From NCBI GenBank assembly GCA_016192135.1, contig JACPUR010000040.1:67771-117589 (forward strand): DNA of 49,819 nt, in the 5' to 3' direction. The position numbers and the translations under genes were made by a program. Below the pieces are notes generated by a model. That model was not told the origin of the DNA, did no database searches, and worked only from the letters and a program-made list of their open reading frames with translations. The DNA comes from Candidatus Tectomicrobia bacterium (GTDB lineage Bacteria > UBA8248). The number at the start of each line of letters is the position of its first letter. Position 1 is the first letter of the stretch. Positions 1-6,481 of the stretch are shown here, piece after piece.

Positions 1-1
1 T

Positions 2-127
2 GCTCCCAGAAACGCCGGCCATGGCGGAAGAGACATCGCACTAGGGGAGATGGTGCCCGAGGGCATGGCGACGCTGGAGCGGGTGCGCATCCTCTTCTAC
101 CGGACCCACCGGGGGGACGGGGACTAG
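2..127 (+). CDS. 3' end of an unidentified gene (partial)
   Basis: An open frame runs from the left edge to a TAG at 125-127 and encodes about 41 residues ending FYRTHRGDGD. The part from GEMVPEGMATLERVRILF looks like an ordinary helical C-terminus, so this may be the tail of a gene that begins outside the window. No family is recognisable and the frame could be fortuitous. The next gene lies on the opposite strand, so this would be a convergent end. Confidence 0.3.
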   Translation, partial: APRNAGHGGRDIALGEMVPEGMATLERVRILFYRTHRGDGD

Positions 128-160
128 CCTCTCTTCGGAGGCCATCGCCCGGGCGGCTCA

Positions 161-373
161 TCAGGCGAGGTCGCGCTTCTCCGCGTCCTGCTCGAGCTCC
201 CAGAGGGGCCGGGGCATCTCGTTCTCCCAGGGCGAGGGCATGGGGCGCTCGAGCTCCTCGGCCAGGTCGTCCTTCAGCTCGGGCTTCTTCCGGTAGGTCT
301 CCGGCCCGATGCGCCGGAGCCAGCGGCGGGCGGCGTGGTTCTTGGGGTCGAAGTCCCTCGGGAAGTAGAACAT
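161..373 (-). CDS. Small hypothetical protein, 70 aa
   Basis: A 70-residue soluble, highly charged protein starting MFYFPRDFDPKNHAARRW. There is no signal peptide or membrane segment. Tryptophans and acidic/basic alternation dominate the C-terminal half (PWENEMPRPLWELEQDAEKR). An ATG start is preceded on the minus strand by GGGAGGAA, a good ribosome-binding site, which supports real translation. I do not recognise the family. It stands alone, convergent with the truncated gene at the left edge. Confidence 0.55.
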   Translation of the reverse strand: MFYFPRDFDPKNHAARRWLRRIGPETYRKKPELKDDLAEELERPMPSPWENEMPRPLWELEQDAEKRDLA

Positions 374-604
374 GGCGCTTCCTCCCGGCCCGGATGCCCG
401 CTAGGCGGAGGGGCTGCGCGTCCCGTCGAAGGACGCGGCGGGTCAGGCCGTCACTCTTTATGTACGGCAGGACGAGCGGGAGCTTCAGTGACGGGCGACA
501 CGGAACGCCTATTTCTCAGTTTGACGCGGTTCGCCGCGCTGGCCGGAAAGGGCCGCGCCTCCTATACTCTTCGGCCCACGCCCCGCTCACGAGGAGATCA
601 CCCG

Positions 605-871
605 ATGGCCGACCGCGCCGACTTCCGCTCCTACTACCGCGCCGCGAACGCTGTGAGCCTGCTCACCGATCGGGAGAAAACCCTTATAGGGCTTTCCGTC
701 GCCATCGTGCGCAACTGCCAGCCCTGAGTGGACCGCCGCCTGGCGGACGCCGGGAAGGCGGGCATCGGGGAGGACGTGCTGGATGCGGCGTTCGATCTGG
801 TCGCCGCCGTCATGGGCGGCATCGCCCAGAGCATGAACCAGCGCTATAAGGAGGCCCGGAAAAAAGAGTAG
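605..871 (+). CDS. Carboxymuconolactone decarboxylase/AhpD-like selenoprotein (CxxU), 88 aa with in-frame UGA
   Basis: The frame starting at ATG 605 (AGGAG upstream) reads through TGA at 725-727 to a TAG at 869-871. The N-terminal half holds LTDREKTLIGLSVAIVRNCQP, followed by UGA (residue 41) and VDRRLADAGKAGIGEDVLDAA. In AhpD/CMD-fold proteins this is the CxxC redox motif at the start of the catalytic helix, typically NC-x-x-C followed by a helix and an AGxxxEEIxEA segment. The UGA therefore replaces the resolving cysteine exactly, giving C38-Q-P-U41. Homology continues on both sides of the UGA, so this is not a truncated gene. Such proteins reduce peroxides or act as disulfide reductases; the substrate is unknown. 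A GC-rich hairpin with loop GGGAA lies 24 nt after the UGA. The gene stands alone, far from the main selenoprotein island. Confidence 0.8.
733..761 (+). promoter_or_regulatory. Candidate bacterial SECIS hairpin for the CMD-like selenoprotein
   Basis: Inside the coding region just after UGA 725-727, CGCC (748-751) can pair with GGCG (757-760) around a GGGAA loop at 752-756. An alternative longer-range pairing is CCGCC (733-737) with GGCGG (757-761). The apical loop begins 24 nt after the UGA and carries adjacent G residues, the geometry expected for SelB recognition. The fold was found by eye and the short stem is only moderately strong. Confidence 0.5.
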
Positions 872-937
872 CTCGAAGCAAAGAGAGAGGTGAGCCCGCC
901 GCGGAGGGCTCGCAGGAGAATTCGCCGTGAACTTACG

Positions 938-1240
938 CTATTGCCGCGCGGCTCGCCCGCGCCAGTATCCCGGGCGGCGGTGATGGTGGGCTGCCGCGAC
1001 GAAGTATATGCGGTCGTCCCGGACGCGGCAAATGATGTTGCAGGGAAAAGCGGAAATGCGCCGTTTTCGAAACCCGCCCGCGAGCGGCGAACCTGCTTCG
1101 GGATCAGCGGAGATCCTCTCCGCCGCCCCTTCCACCGCCTCGAGGAACCGGAGGCCGAGCCCCTCGAGGTGCGCCTCATAGAAACCCCTCGCTTCCCTTA
1201 TTTCCTCCCGGGCTTCCGGGTGGAAAATCGTTTCCTTCAC
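938..1240 (-). CDS. RelE/ParE-family toxin of a type II toxin-antitoxin pair
   Basis: A 100-residue protein with the ParE/RelE layout: an N-terminal HPEAREEIREARGFYEA helix, a LGLRFLEAVEGA helix, and a C-terminal beta-sheet reading RRISAFPCNIICRVRDDRIYFVAAAHHHRRPGYW. The pattern of basic residues and the final HxxRxPGYW is typical of plasmid-stabilisation toxins that cleave mRNA on the ribosome or poison gyrase; which one cannot be told. It begins at a GTG that overlaps the antitoxin stop by four bases (GTGA), indicating translational coupling. The antitoxin precedes it, the usual order. Confidence 0.8.
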   Translation of the reverse strand: MKETIFHPEAREEIREARGFYEAHLEGLGLRFLEAVEGAAERISADPEAGSPLAGGFRKRRISAFPCNIICRVRDDRIYFVAAAHHHRRPGYWRGRAARQ

Positions 1241-1479
1241 GGCCGCTCGCGCTTGGCCCGCAACTCGGCGAAGACCTCCTGAGCGGGAATTCCCTGCGCG
1301 ACGCCCTCCCGCAGTTCTTGAAAGCGCCGCTCCGCCTCGGCGAGCCAGAGCTTTTCAATCTCTTCCGGAGATTCCGCGGCCTCCTCCAAGCTGTCCAACA
1401 GGCGCACCGCCAGCCGGGCACGGTCCCCGGCGGGCAAACCCATGGCCTCTTTCTCGATATCCGGAAAGGAATGCGCCAT
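1237..1479 (-). CDS. Addiction-module antitoxin, 80 aa
   Basis: Starting at MAHSFPDIEKEAMGLPAGDR, this matches the putative addiction-module component family: an N-terminal helix, the DRARLAVRLLDSLEE segment, an acidic stretch and a C-terminal WLAEAERRFQELREG helix that usually wraps the toxin. The ATG at 1479 is preceded by GAGGAGGGG, so I prefer it over the longer frame that opens at 1521. The gene ends inside the first codon of the toxin. Antitoxins of this class repress their own promoter together with the toxin; no operator was identified. Confidence 0.75.
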   Translation of the reverse strand: MAHSFPDIEKEAMGLPAGDRARLAVRLLDSLEEAAESPEEIEKLWLAEAERRFQELREGVAQGIPAQEVFAELRAKRERP

Positions 1480-1598
1480 ATTGCCCCTCCTCTTGCATGA
1501 AAATAGCATGAGCGCCCGCATTCGGCGAATGCTTGAAAATCAGGGGCGCTCATTCCCTTGCGCCTATCGCCAGGCCATCGGGATTTTCTGGCAGAAAC

Positions 1599-2252
1599 CT
1601 ATCTGAGGTCCGCCCGGACGACGAAGTCCTGCCGGGTGAGGGACTCAATCAGGCGGCCCGGGTCGAAGTCCCGGGGGACGGACATCTCGATCTGCAGGTG
1701 GACCACCCCGGTCTCGGGGTGCTTGCGGACCTCCATGCTGCGGGCGTTGCACCGCTGCTTGGAGAGAAGATCCTCGATCTGCTGCACCACCTCCTCGTTC
1801 TCCTGGCGGACCTGGATCTCCAGCCGCCGGAACCGCATGCGGACGATGAAGCGCCGCTCCACAGATTTCAGCACGGTCAGGGAGACGAGCAGGATGGCCG
1901 TCGCGGCGGCGGCCTCGATGTGGAGCCGGGCGCCGACGGCGAGGCCGATGCCCGCGCTGGTCCAGATGCTGGCGGCCGTGGTGATCCCCCGGACGGAGGC
2001 CCCCATCCGCAGGATGGCCCCGGCTCCCAGGAAGCCGATGCCGCTCACCACCTGGGCGGCGATGCGCCCCGGGTCGTACCCCTCGCCCGCGACCCGGGCG
2101 GACACCACCATGATCAGGGCCGAGCCCAGGCAGAGGATGATGTGGGTGCGGAGGCCCGCCGGCTGGTTGTTGCGCTCGCGCTCGAGGCCGATCAGCGCCC
2201 CGAGGAAAGCCGCCTCCAGGAGGAGGAGAACGGTCTCGAGCTGCGGGCCCAA
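1599..2252 (-). CDS. MgtC/SapB family membrane protein
   Basis: About 217 residues with an N-terminal block of hydrophobic helices (ETVLLLLEAAFLGALIGLER, then THIILCLGSALIMVVSARV), the MgtC hallmarks ERERNNQPAGLRTH and GIGFLGAGAI, and a C-terminal soluble ACT-like domain (RFRRLEIQVRQENEEVVQQI). MgtC proteins sit in the inner membrane; in pathogens they modulate the F1Fo ATPase and support growth at low magnesium. No ATG is available near the N-terminus. A TTG at 2252, two bases after the stop of the upstream gene, fits the domain start. The tight spacing suggests an operon with the PPC-domain gene, and the start codon is the least certain point. Confidence 0.8.
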   Translation of the reverse strand: MGPQLETVLLLLEAAFLGALIGLERERNNQPAGLRTHIILCLGSALIMVVSARVAGEGYDPGRIAAQVVSGIGFLGAGAILRMGASVRGITTAASIWTSAGIGLAVGARLHIEAAAATAILLVSLTVLKSVERRFIVRMRFRRLEIQVRQENEEVVQQIEDLLSKQRCNARSMEVRKHPETGVVHLQIEMSVPRDFDPGRLIESLTRQDFVVRADLR

Positions 2253-2254
2253 CG

Positions 2255-2860
2255 CTATTTCACGCCCGAGGGCTTCGGACGCGCCTTCCGCTTCTGGATC
2301 TCCTGCTTCACCTGCTCGGGCGACTTTCCGTTCAGCGGGATGCCGTACACCTCGCCCACGCGGGTGTGCTGATCCATCAGGCGCATGAAGGCCAAGCCGG
2401 TGACCTCGGCCAGGACCATCTCGCAGGTGCTGAAGATGGTGCAGCCCTCGACGAGGTGCCCGCCGAAGCAGGTGGCCTCCGGGCGCCCGAGCGAGATGGT
2501 GACGTGGGCGTGGAGGTAGGGATCGCCGCTCTCCGTCTGGGTGATGTTGCCGCTCATCTGGAGGAGCTCGAGGGGGCCGTTCACGGGCGTGAAGATGCGG
2601 CAATCGTCCGTGATCGGGAAGGGGTCGGGGAACTTCCAGACGTTGCGCAGGACGGCCTTCTGGAGGCTCGCCGCGGCGCTCATGATCACGCCCGCCTTCA
2701 CGCCCTTCTCCCGGCAGATCTTGAGGGTCGTCCCGTAGAGATCGTCGCCGGGGGCCATCCGGATGCAGAGGACCCGCCCGACGCCGCCCTCGGCCACGTC
2801 GTAGCGGGGCTTGCGGGTCTTCCAGTCGGTGTTGTCGAAGATCGCCGCCTTCTTGGCCAT
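2255..2860 (-). CDS. PPC (DUF296)-domain protein
   Basis: A 201-residue cytoplasmic protein. Residues about 28-165 hold the PCC/PPC fold seen in bacterial DUF296 proteins and plant AT-hook proteins: RVLCIRMAPGDDLYGTTLKIC, LHAHVTISLGRP and the conserved FGGHLVEGC with its HxH and GGHL residues. The C-terminus (PEQVKQEIQKRKARPKPSG) is basic and could contact nucleic acid. The biochemical role of bacterial members is poorly defined, and metal-binding trimers are known. The start is ATG 2860 with GAGGAGAA upstream. The mgtC-like gene follows immediately, suggesting co-transcription. Confidence 0.65.
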   Translation of the reverse strand: MAKKAAIFDNTDWKTRKPRYDVAEGGVGRVLCIRMAPGDDLYGTTLKICREKGVKAGVIMSAAASLQKAVLRNVWKFPDPFPITDDCRIFTPVNGPLELLQMSGNITQTESGDPYLHAHVTISLGRPEATCFGGHLVEGCTIFSTCEMVLAEVTGLAFMRLMDQHTRVGEVYGIPLNGKSPEQVKQEIQKRKARPKPSGVK

Positions 2861-2982
2861 TCCCGCTCTTCTCCTCTGGAGTCGGTTTTTTCTTCTCGGC
2901 CCCAGCGGCATGACAACCCCCGCAGGAGGCGTCTCAATCTGAGCATTGTAATGCCGAACGCCCGGCCTGCAAATCGCCCCGG

Positions 2983-4296
2983 CTATCCCGCCGCGAAGCG
3001 CGCCTCGCCCCCCGTCACTGTGCAGACAATCCGGATCTCCGGATGAAAGAGGGCCTCCGCCGAGAGCGCGACCCCTGGGGGGGGCTCCGCCACGGCGAAG
3101 TCGGCGGCCCCCCCCTCTCGGAGCTGCCCCGCCCCCTCCCCCGCCAGGCCCAGCGCCTCCGCCCCGGCCAGGGTGCAGAGCCGGAGGAGCTCCTCCGGCC
3201 CGAATCCCGCGTTCCGCAGGGCGGCCGCCTCCGCCAGCAGGGAGCCAGAAGGGTTGCTGGCCCGGCTGTCGGTGCCGAGGCAGAGCCCGAGGCCGGCCCG
3301 GCGCATCCCGGCGGCGTCGGCGAAGGGATGGCCGAAGAAGCGGGCCGAGCCGGGGCACAGGCACACCCTCACTCCCGCGCGCCGCAGCCGCTCCCACTCG
3401 GCGGGGCTGGTCTGGTTGCAGTGGACGGCCAGGCGGAGGCCATCGAGGGCGCCCGCCCGGTCCAGGTACTTCACCGGGGAGCATCCGGGCGGATGGAAGC
3501 GTTCGGCGGGGCTCCCCAATTCACTGTGCATGCGGGCAAAATCCCCTCCTCCCTCCCGGAGGAAGCGCGCCTCCTCCGGGCTCTCGGCCAGGTGGGTGGC
3601 CGCCGGGCGGCCGCTCGCCCGGCAGGCCTCGAGGACCGCCCGGTAGAGCTCCGGCGAGGTGGTGTAGGGGGCATGGGGGCTCAGCCCCGCCGCCGGCTGG
3701 CCCGGCAGGCCCGGCAGCACCCCCCGGTAGGCGTGGGCGCCCCCCAGGGATGCCAGCTTCCGCGCCAGGATCTCCTCCGCTTGGACGCCGTCCAGGCCGA
3801 GCACCTCGTGGAAGACGACCCCCCGCAGGCCCGCGTCCGCGATGGCGGTGGGGCTCTCGCCCGAGGCGGTCACGTCCCCCACGCAGGTCACGCCCGCCGC
3901 GAGGGTGCCCGCCGCGCCCATCTTCGCCGAGGCGAGGAAGAGAGAGGAGGACCAGGCGCGCGTCTCGCGGACCAGGGCCACGATCCAGTCCGCCATCGGG
4001 GCGGGGGAAAGCCGGAGCCCCGCCAGCTCGAGGTGGGTGTGGGCGTCCACGAGGCCAGGGATGAGGATGGCGCGCCCGAAGTCGTGCCGGAAAGGCTTGG
4101 GGACGCAGGGGAGGAGTTCCTCCGCCGGTCCCAGGGCGGCGACGCGTCCGGCGTCCGTCAGGAGCGCGCCCCGGCGGATGGGCGGGGCGCCCACGGGGAG
4201 CACCAGATCGGCCGCCCAGACGGCGGCCGCGCCCGTCAGGGCGGGGAGGCTGGATCGGCCCTCCAAGGAGCCGTTCGCGCCGTTCGAGCCCTTCAT
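2983..4296 (-). CDS. Amidohydrolase of the deaminase type; candidate aminodeoxyfutalosine deaminase
   Basis: A 437-residue amidohydrolase-superfamily enzyme of the TRZ/ATZ group. Visible metal-site motifs are LVDAHTHLELAG (HxH near residue 85), ATHLAES, AVHCNQTSPAEW and LGTDSRASNPSGSLLAEAA with the catalytic Asp. This class deaminates aminated purines and triazines. The gene lies 34 nt downstream of mqnC on the same strand, and mqnE and mqnA are 11 kb away. The attractive reading is therefore MqnX, which converts aminodeoxyfutalosine to futalosine. That function is inferred from context; the motif set alone only supports a deaminase. The start is ATG 4296 with a weak ribosome-binding site. 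Confidence 0.7.
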   Translation of the reverse strand: MKGSNGANGSLEGRSSLPALTGAAAVWAADLVLPVGAPPIRRGALLTDAGRVAALGPAEELLPCVPKPFRHDFGRAILIPGLVDAHTHLELAGLRLSPAPMADWIVALVRETRAWSSSLFLASAKMGAAGTLAAGVTCVGDVTASGESPTAIADAGLRGVVFHEVLGLDGVQAEEILARKLASLGGAHAYRGVLPGLPGQPAAGLSPHAPYTTSPELYRAVLEACRASGRPAATHLAESPEEARFLREGGGDFARMHSELGSPAERFHPPGCSPVKYLDRAGALDGLRLAVHCNQTSPAEWERLRRAGVRVCLCPGSARFFGHPFADAAGMRRAGLGLCLGTDSRASNPSGSLLAEAAALRNAGFGPEELLRLCTLAGAEALGLAGEGAGQLREGGAADFAVAEPPPGVALSAEALFHPEIRIVCTVTGGEARFAAG

Positions 4297-4330
4297 GCGG
4301 GCCCCCGGGGATCTCCGGCGGCTGGGGAGA

Positions 4331-5410
4331 TCAAATCAGCTCGTAGAAGAAGTTGCGGCGGCGGGGCTCGAACCCCGCGGCGCGGGCCATGCGGTGGAGG
4401 TCGGTCTCGTTCATGCAGTAGACCGTGCCGGCGGCGCTCACGACGTTCTCCTCGAGCATGGTGGAGCCCATGTCGTTCGCCCCGTAGTGGAGGGAGAGCT
4501 CCCCCACCTTCTTCCCCTGGGTTACCCAGGAGGACTGCACGTTGTCGAAGTTGTCCAGGTAGAGCCGGCTGATGGCCAGCATGCGGAGGTACTCGCTGCT
4601 GCCCACCGTCGGCGCCCGCAGGGTGGCCGAGCCGTCGTTCTGGAAGGTCCAGCAGATGAAGGCGGTGAAACCCCCCGTCTCGTCCTGGAGCCGGCGGAGG
4701 CGGTCGAGGTGCTCGATGCGCTCCTCGGGCGTCTCGACGTGGCCGAACATCATGGTGGCGGTGGAGCGCACCCCCAGCCGGTGCGCCGCGCGCATGACGG
4801 CGAGCCATCCATCGGCGTCCACCTTGAGGCGGGCGATCTTGCGCCGCACCCGGTCCACCAGGATCTCGCCCCCTCCGCCCGGGATGGAGTCGAGGCCCGC
4901 CTCCCGGAGGCGGGAGATGACGATCTCGTAGGGCATGTCCTCGAGCTTCGAGATGTGGTGGATCTCGGGGGGGCTCAGGGCGTGCAGGTGGAGGCCGGAG
5001 AACTCGGACTTCATCCAGCGGAAGAGGTCCTCGTACCAGCCGATGCGCAGATCGGGGTGATGGCCGCCCTGGAGGAGGACCTGCCTTCCCCCGGCGGCGT
5101 AGAGGGCCCGGAGCTTCTCCCGGATCTGGTCCCGGGTGAGGACGTAGGACTCGGGGTGCTCCCCCGGCGGCCGGTAGAAGGCGCAGAAGGTGCAGTAGAC
5201 GTCACAGACGTTGGTGTAGTTGATGTTGCGGTCGACGCAGTAGGTGACGAAGCCCTCGGGGTGCTTGCGGGCCCGCACCTCGTCGGCCCCCGCCCCCAGG
5301 GCCGTCAAATCATTTCCCTCGAGGAGGGCCAGCCCCTCCTCGTAGGAGAGGCGCTCCCCGGCGGCGGCTTTCTCGATGGCGCCGTAGAAGGCGGAGGTGG
5401 CGGTGGGCAT
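4331..5410 (-). CDS. mqnC: Cyclic dehypoxanthine futalosine synthase (MqnC)
   Basis: A 359-residue radical SAM enzyme. The cluster motif CDVYCTFCAF (CxxxCxxC) follows NRNINYTNV, the signature of MqnC/MqnE/CofH-type enzymes. Further landmarks are LLQGGHHPDL, SIPGGGGEILVDRVR, TATMMFGHVET and ETGGFTAFICWTFQ. The protein uses S-adenosylmethionine to cyclise dehypoxanthine futalosine in the futalosine route to menaquinone. The start at MPTATSAFYG (ATG 5410) has GAGGA upstream and matches the family N-terminus, although the open frame extends further. The deaminase-type amidohydrolase follows it. No mqnB or mqnD gene is seen here, so the pathway must be completed elsewhere. Confidence 0.88.
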   Translation of the reverse strand: MPTATSAFYGAIEKAAAGERLSYEEGLALLEGNDLTALGAGADEVRARKHPEGFVTYCVDRNINYTNVCDVYCTFCAFYRPPGEHPESYVLTRDQIREKLRALYAAGGRQVLLQGGHHPDLRIGWYEDLFRWMKSEFSGLHLHALSPPEIHHISKLEDMPYEIVISRLREAGLDSIPGGGGEILVDRVRRKIARLKVDADGWLAVMRAAHRLGVRSTATMMFGHVETPEERIEHLDRLRRLQDETGGFTAFICWTFQNDGSATLRAPTVGSSEYLRMLAISRLYLDNFDNVQSSWVTQGKKVGELSLHYGANDMGSTMLEENVVSAAGTVYCMNETDLHRMARAAGFEPRRRNFFYELI

Positions 5411-5507
5411 GGGACCAGTCCTCGGTGCGCAGGCCCGGCGATCCGAAGCCGGGGGGAAAATGAATTTTAAAGGATAAGAGCCGCGCCCCGCCACGACGCC
5501 CGGCGAA

Positions 5508-6287
5508 TCAAGGGGAGGCGGCTGGGACCCGGCCGGCCAGCGCCTCCTCCCGCTCCACGTCGAGCAGGCGGGTCTTCCGCTTCAGGAAGAGCACCGAGAG
5601 ATAGAACGCCAGGGCCGAGAGGAACAAGGCGGCCCACATGGGCTCGAGAACAAGCCTCCCCTCCTCGATGAAGTCGCTGACGATCTCCAGGAGGGTCATG
5701 ATGGCGGCGAGACCGAAAATCCGCTTGTACTCCCGCCGCACCGCCTTGCGCCAGGAGAAGGGAACGTCCGGCTTCACCCATCCCGAGAGCCGGGGGACGA
5801 TGAGGGGAGCGCGCTCCGTCCAGCGCAGGTACTCCTCCCCGAACTGGCCGGCCAGGAATTCCTCCTCGCCGAGGATGAGCCGCTCGTAGTAGAGCCAGAA
5901 GGCGAAGATGAAGATCGCCGCCACCGGCAACGACATGGGGAACAAGAACACCCCCAGCGCCAGCAGGAAATTGCCGAGGTAGAGGGGGTTGCGGCAGAGG
6001 GAATACATGCCAGTGGTCTTCAGGCTTCCCTCCCAGAGGCGGGCGGTGCTCTCGCCCACGTACGAGGACCCCTTGGGGGAGTAGCCCATGACCAGGAAGC
6101 GGATGAGCAGGCCCGTCCCAGAGACAACCAGGCACAAAATCTCCCAGAGCATGTCGTAAAACTCGGAACCGCCGGGGTAGTGGTAGTTCCAGAAGCCCAT
6201 CACCATGACCGGGGTCATCAGCAGGGGCAGATAGCCCCTCCAGCGGTACATCCGGGCGCCCTGGCGGGCGAGCTCCGTCCGCAGCAT
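5508..6287 (-). CDS. ICMT/PEMT-like membrane methyltransferase (paralogue 1)
   Basis: A 259-residue membrane protein with about six hydrophobic segments. The signature MYSLCRNPLYLGNFLLALG is the RNPLY core of isoprenylcysteine carboxyl methyltransferase/phospholipid methyltransferase folds, followed by LYYERLILGEEEFLAGQFGEEYLRW (the usual E-x-x-L-x-x-x-F-G-x-x-Y). Such enzymes use S-adenosylmethionine to methylate membrane lipids or lipid phosphates; some bacterial relatives act on lipid A phosphate. The substrate here is unknown. A clear paralogue lies at 8885-9637 on the same strand, and the molybdopterin oxidoreductase sits between the two. The C-terminus carries two extra hydrophobic helices (EPMWAALFLSALAFYLSVLF). 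Confidence 0.75.
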   Translation of the reverse strand: MLRTELARQGARMYRWRGYLPLLMTPVMVMGFWNYHYPGGSEFYDMLWEILCLVVSGTGLLIRFLVMGYSPKGSSYVGESTARLWEGSLKTTGMYSLCRNPLYLGNFLLALGVFLFPMSLPVAAIFIFAFWLYYERLILGEEEFLAGQFGEEYLRWTERAPLIVPRLSGWVKPDVPFSWRKAVRREYKRIFGLAAIMTLLEIVSDFIEEGRLVLEPMWAALFLSALAFYLSVLFLKRKTRLLDVEREEALAGRVPAASP

Positions 6288-6400
6288 GCCTTCAAACCTC
6301 CCCGCGGCCTCAGCCTTCCACGACAGAAGTGCAAAACCAGCGCGGGATTATGACGCTTTCCCTTCCCTTCCGCCAGTTTCCGTCCCTCGGGCCCAGGCCG

Positions 6401-6430
6401 TTGACAGAAAACGCAAATAGAAGACATATT
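6401..6430 (+). promoter_or_regulatory. Candidate sigma-70 promoter of the molybdopterin oxidoreductase
   Basis: A consensus -35 TTGACA (6401-6406), an 18-base spacer that is AT-rich for this genome, and CATATT (6425-6430, four of six matches) as -10. It lies about 50 bases upstream of the ATG at 6482, in the gap between the divergent methyltransferase and the oxidoreductase. Confidence 0.5.
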
Positions 6431-6481
6431 TGTCCTATTAGAGAGCGCATTCCCATCGGCCAGGACCGGAGGGGGCGGGAG

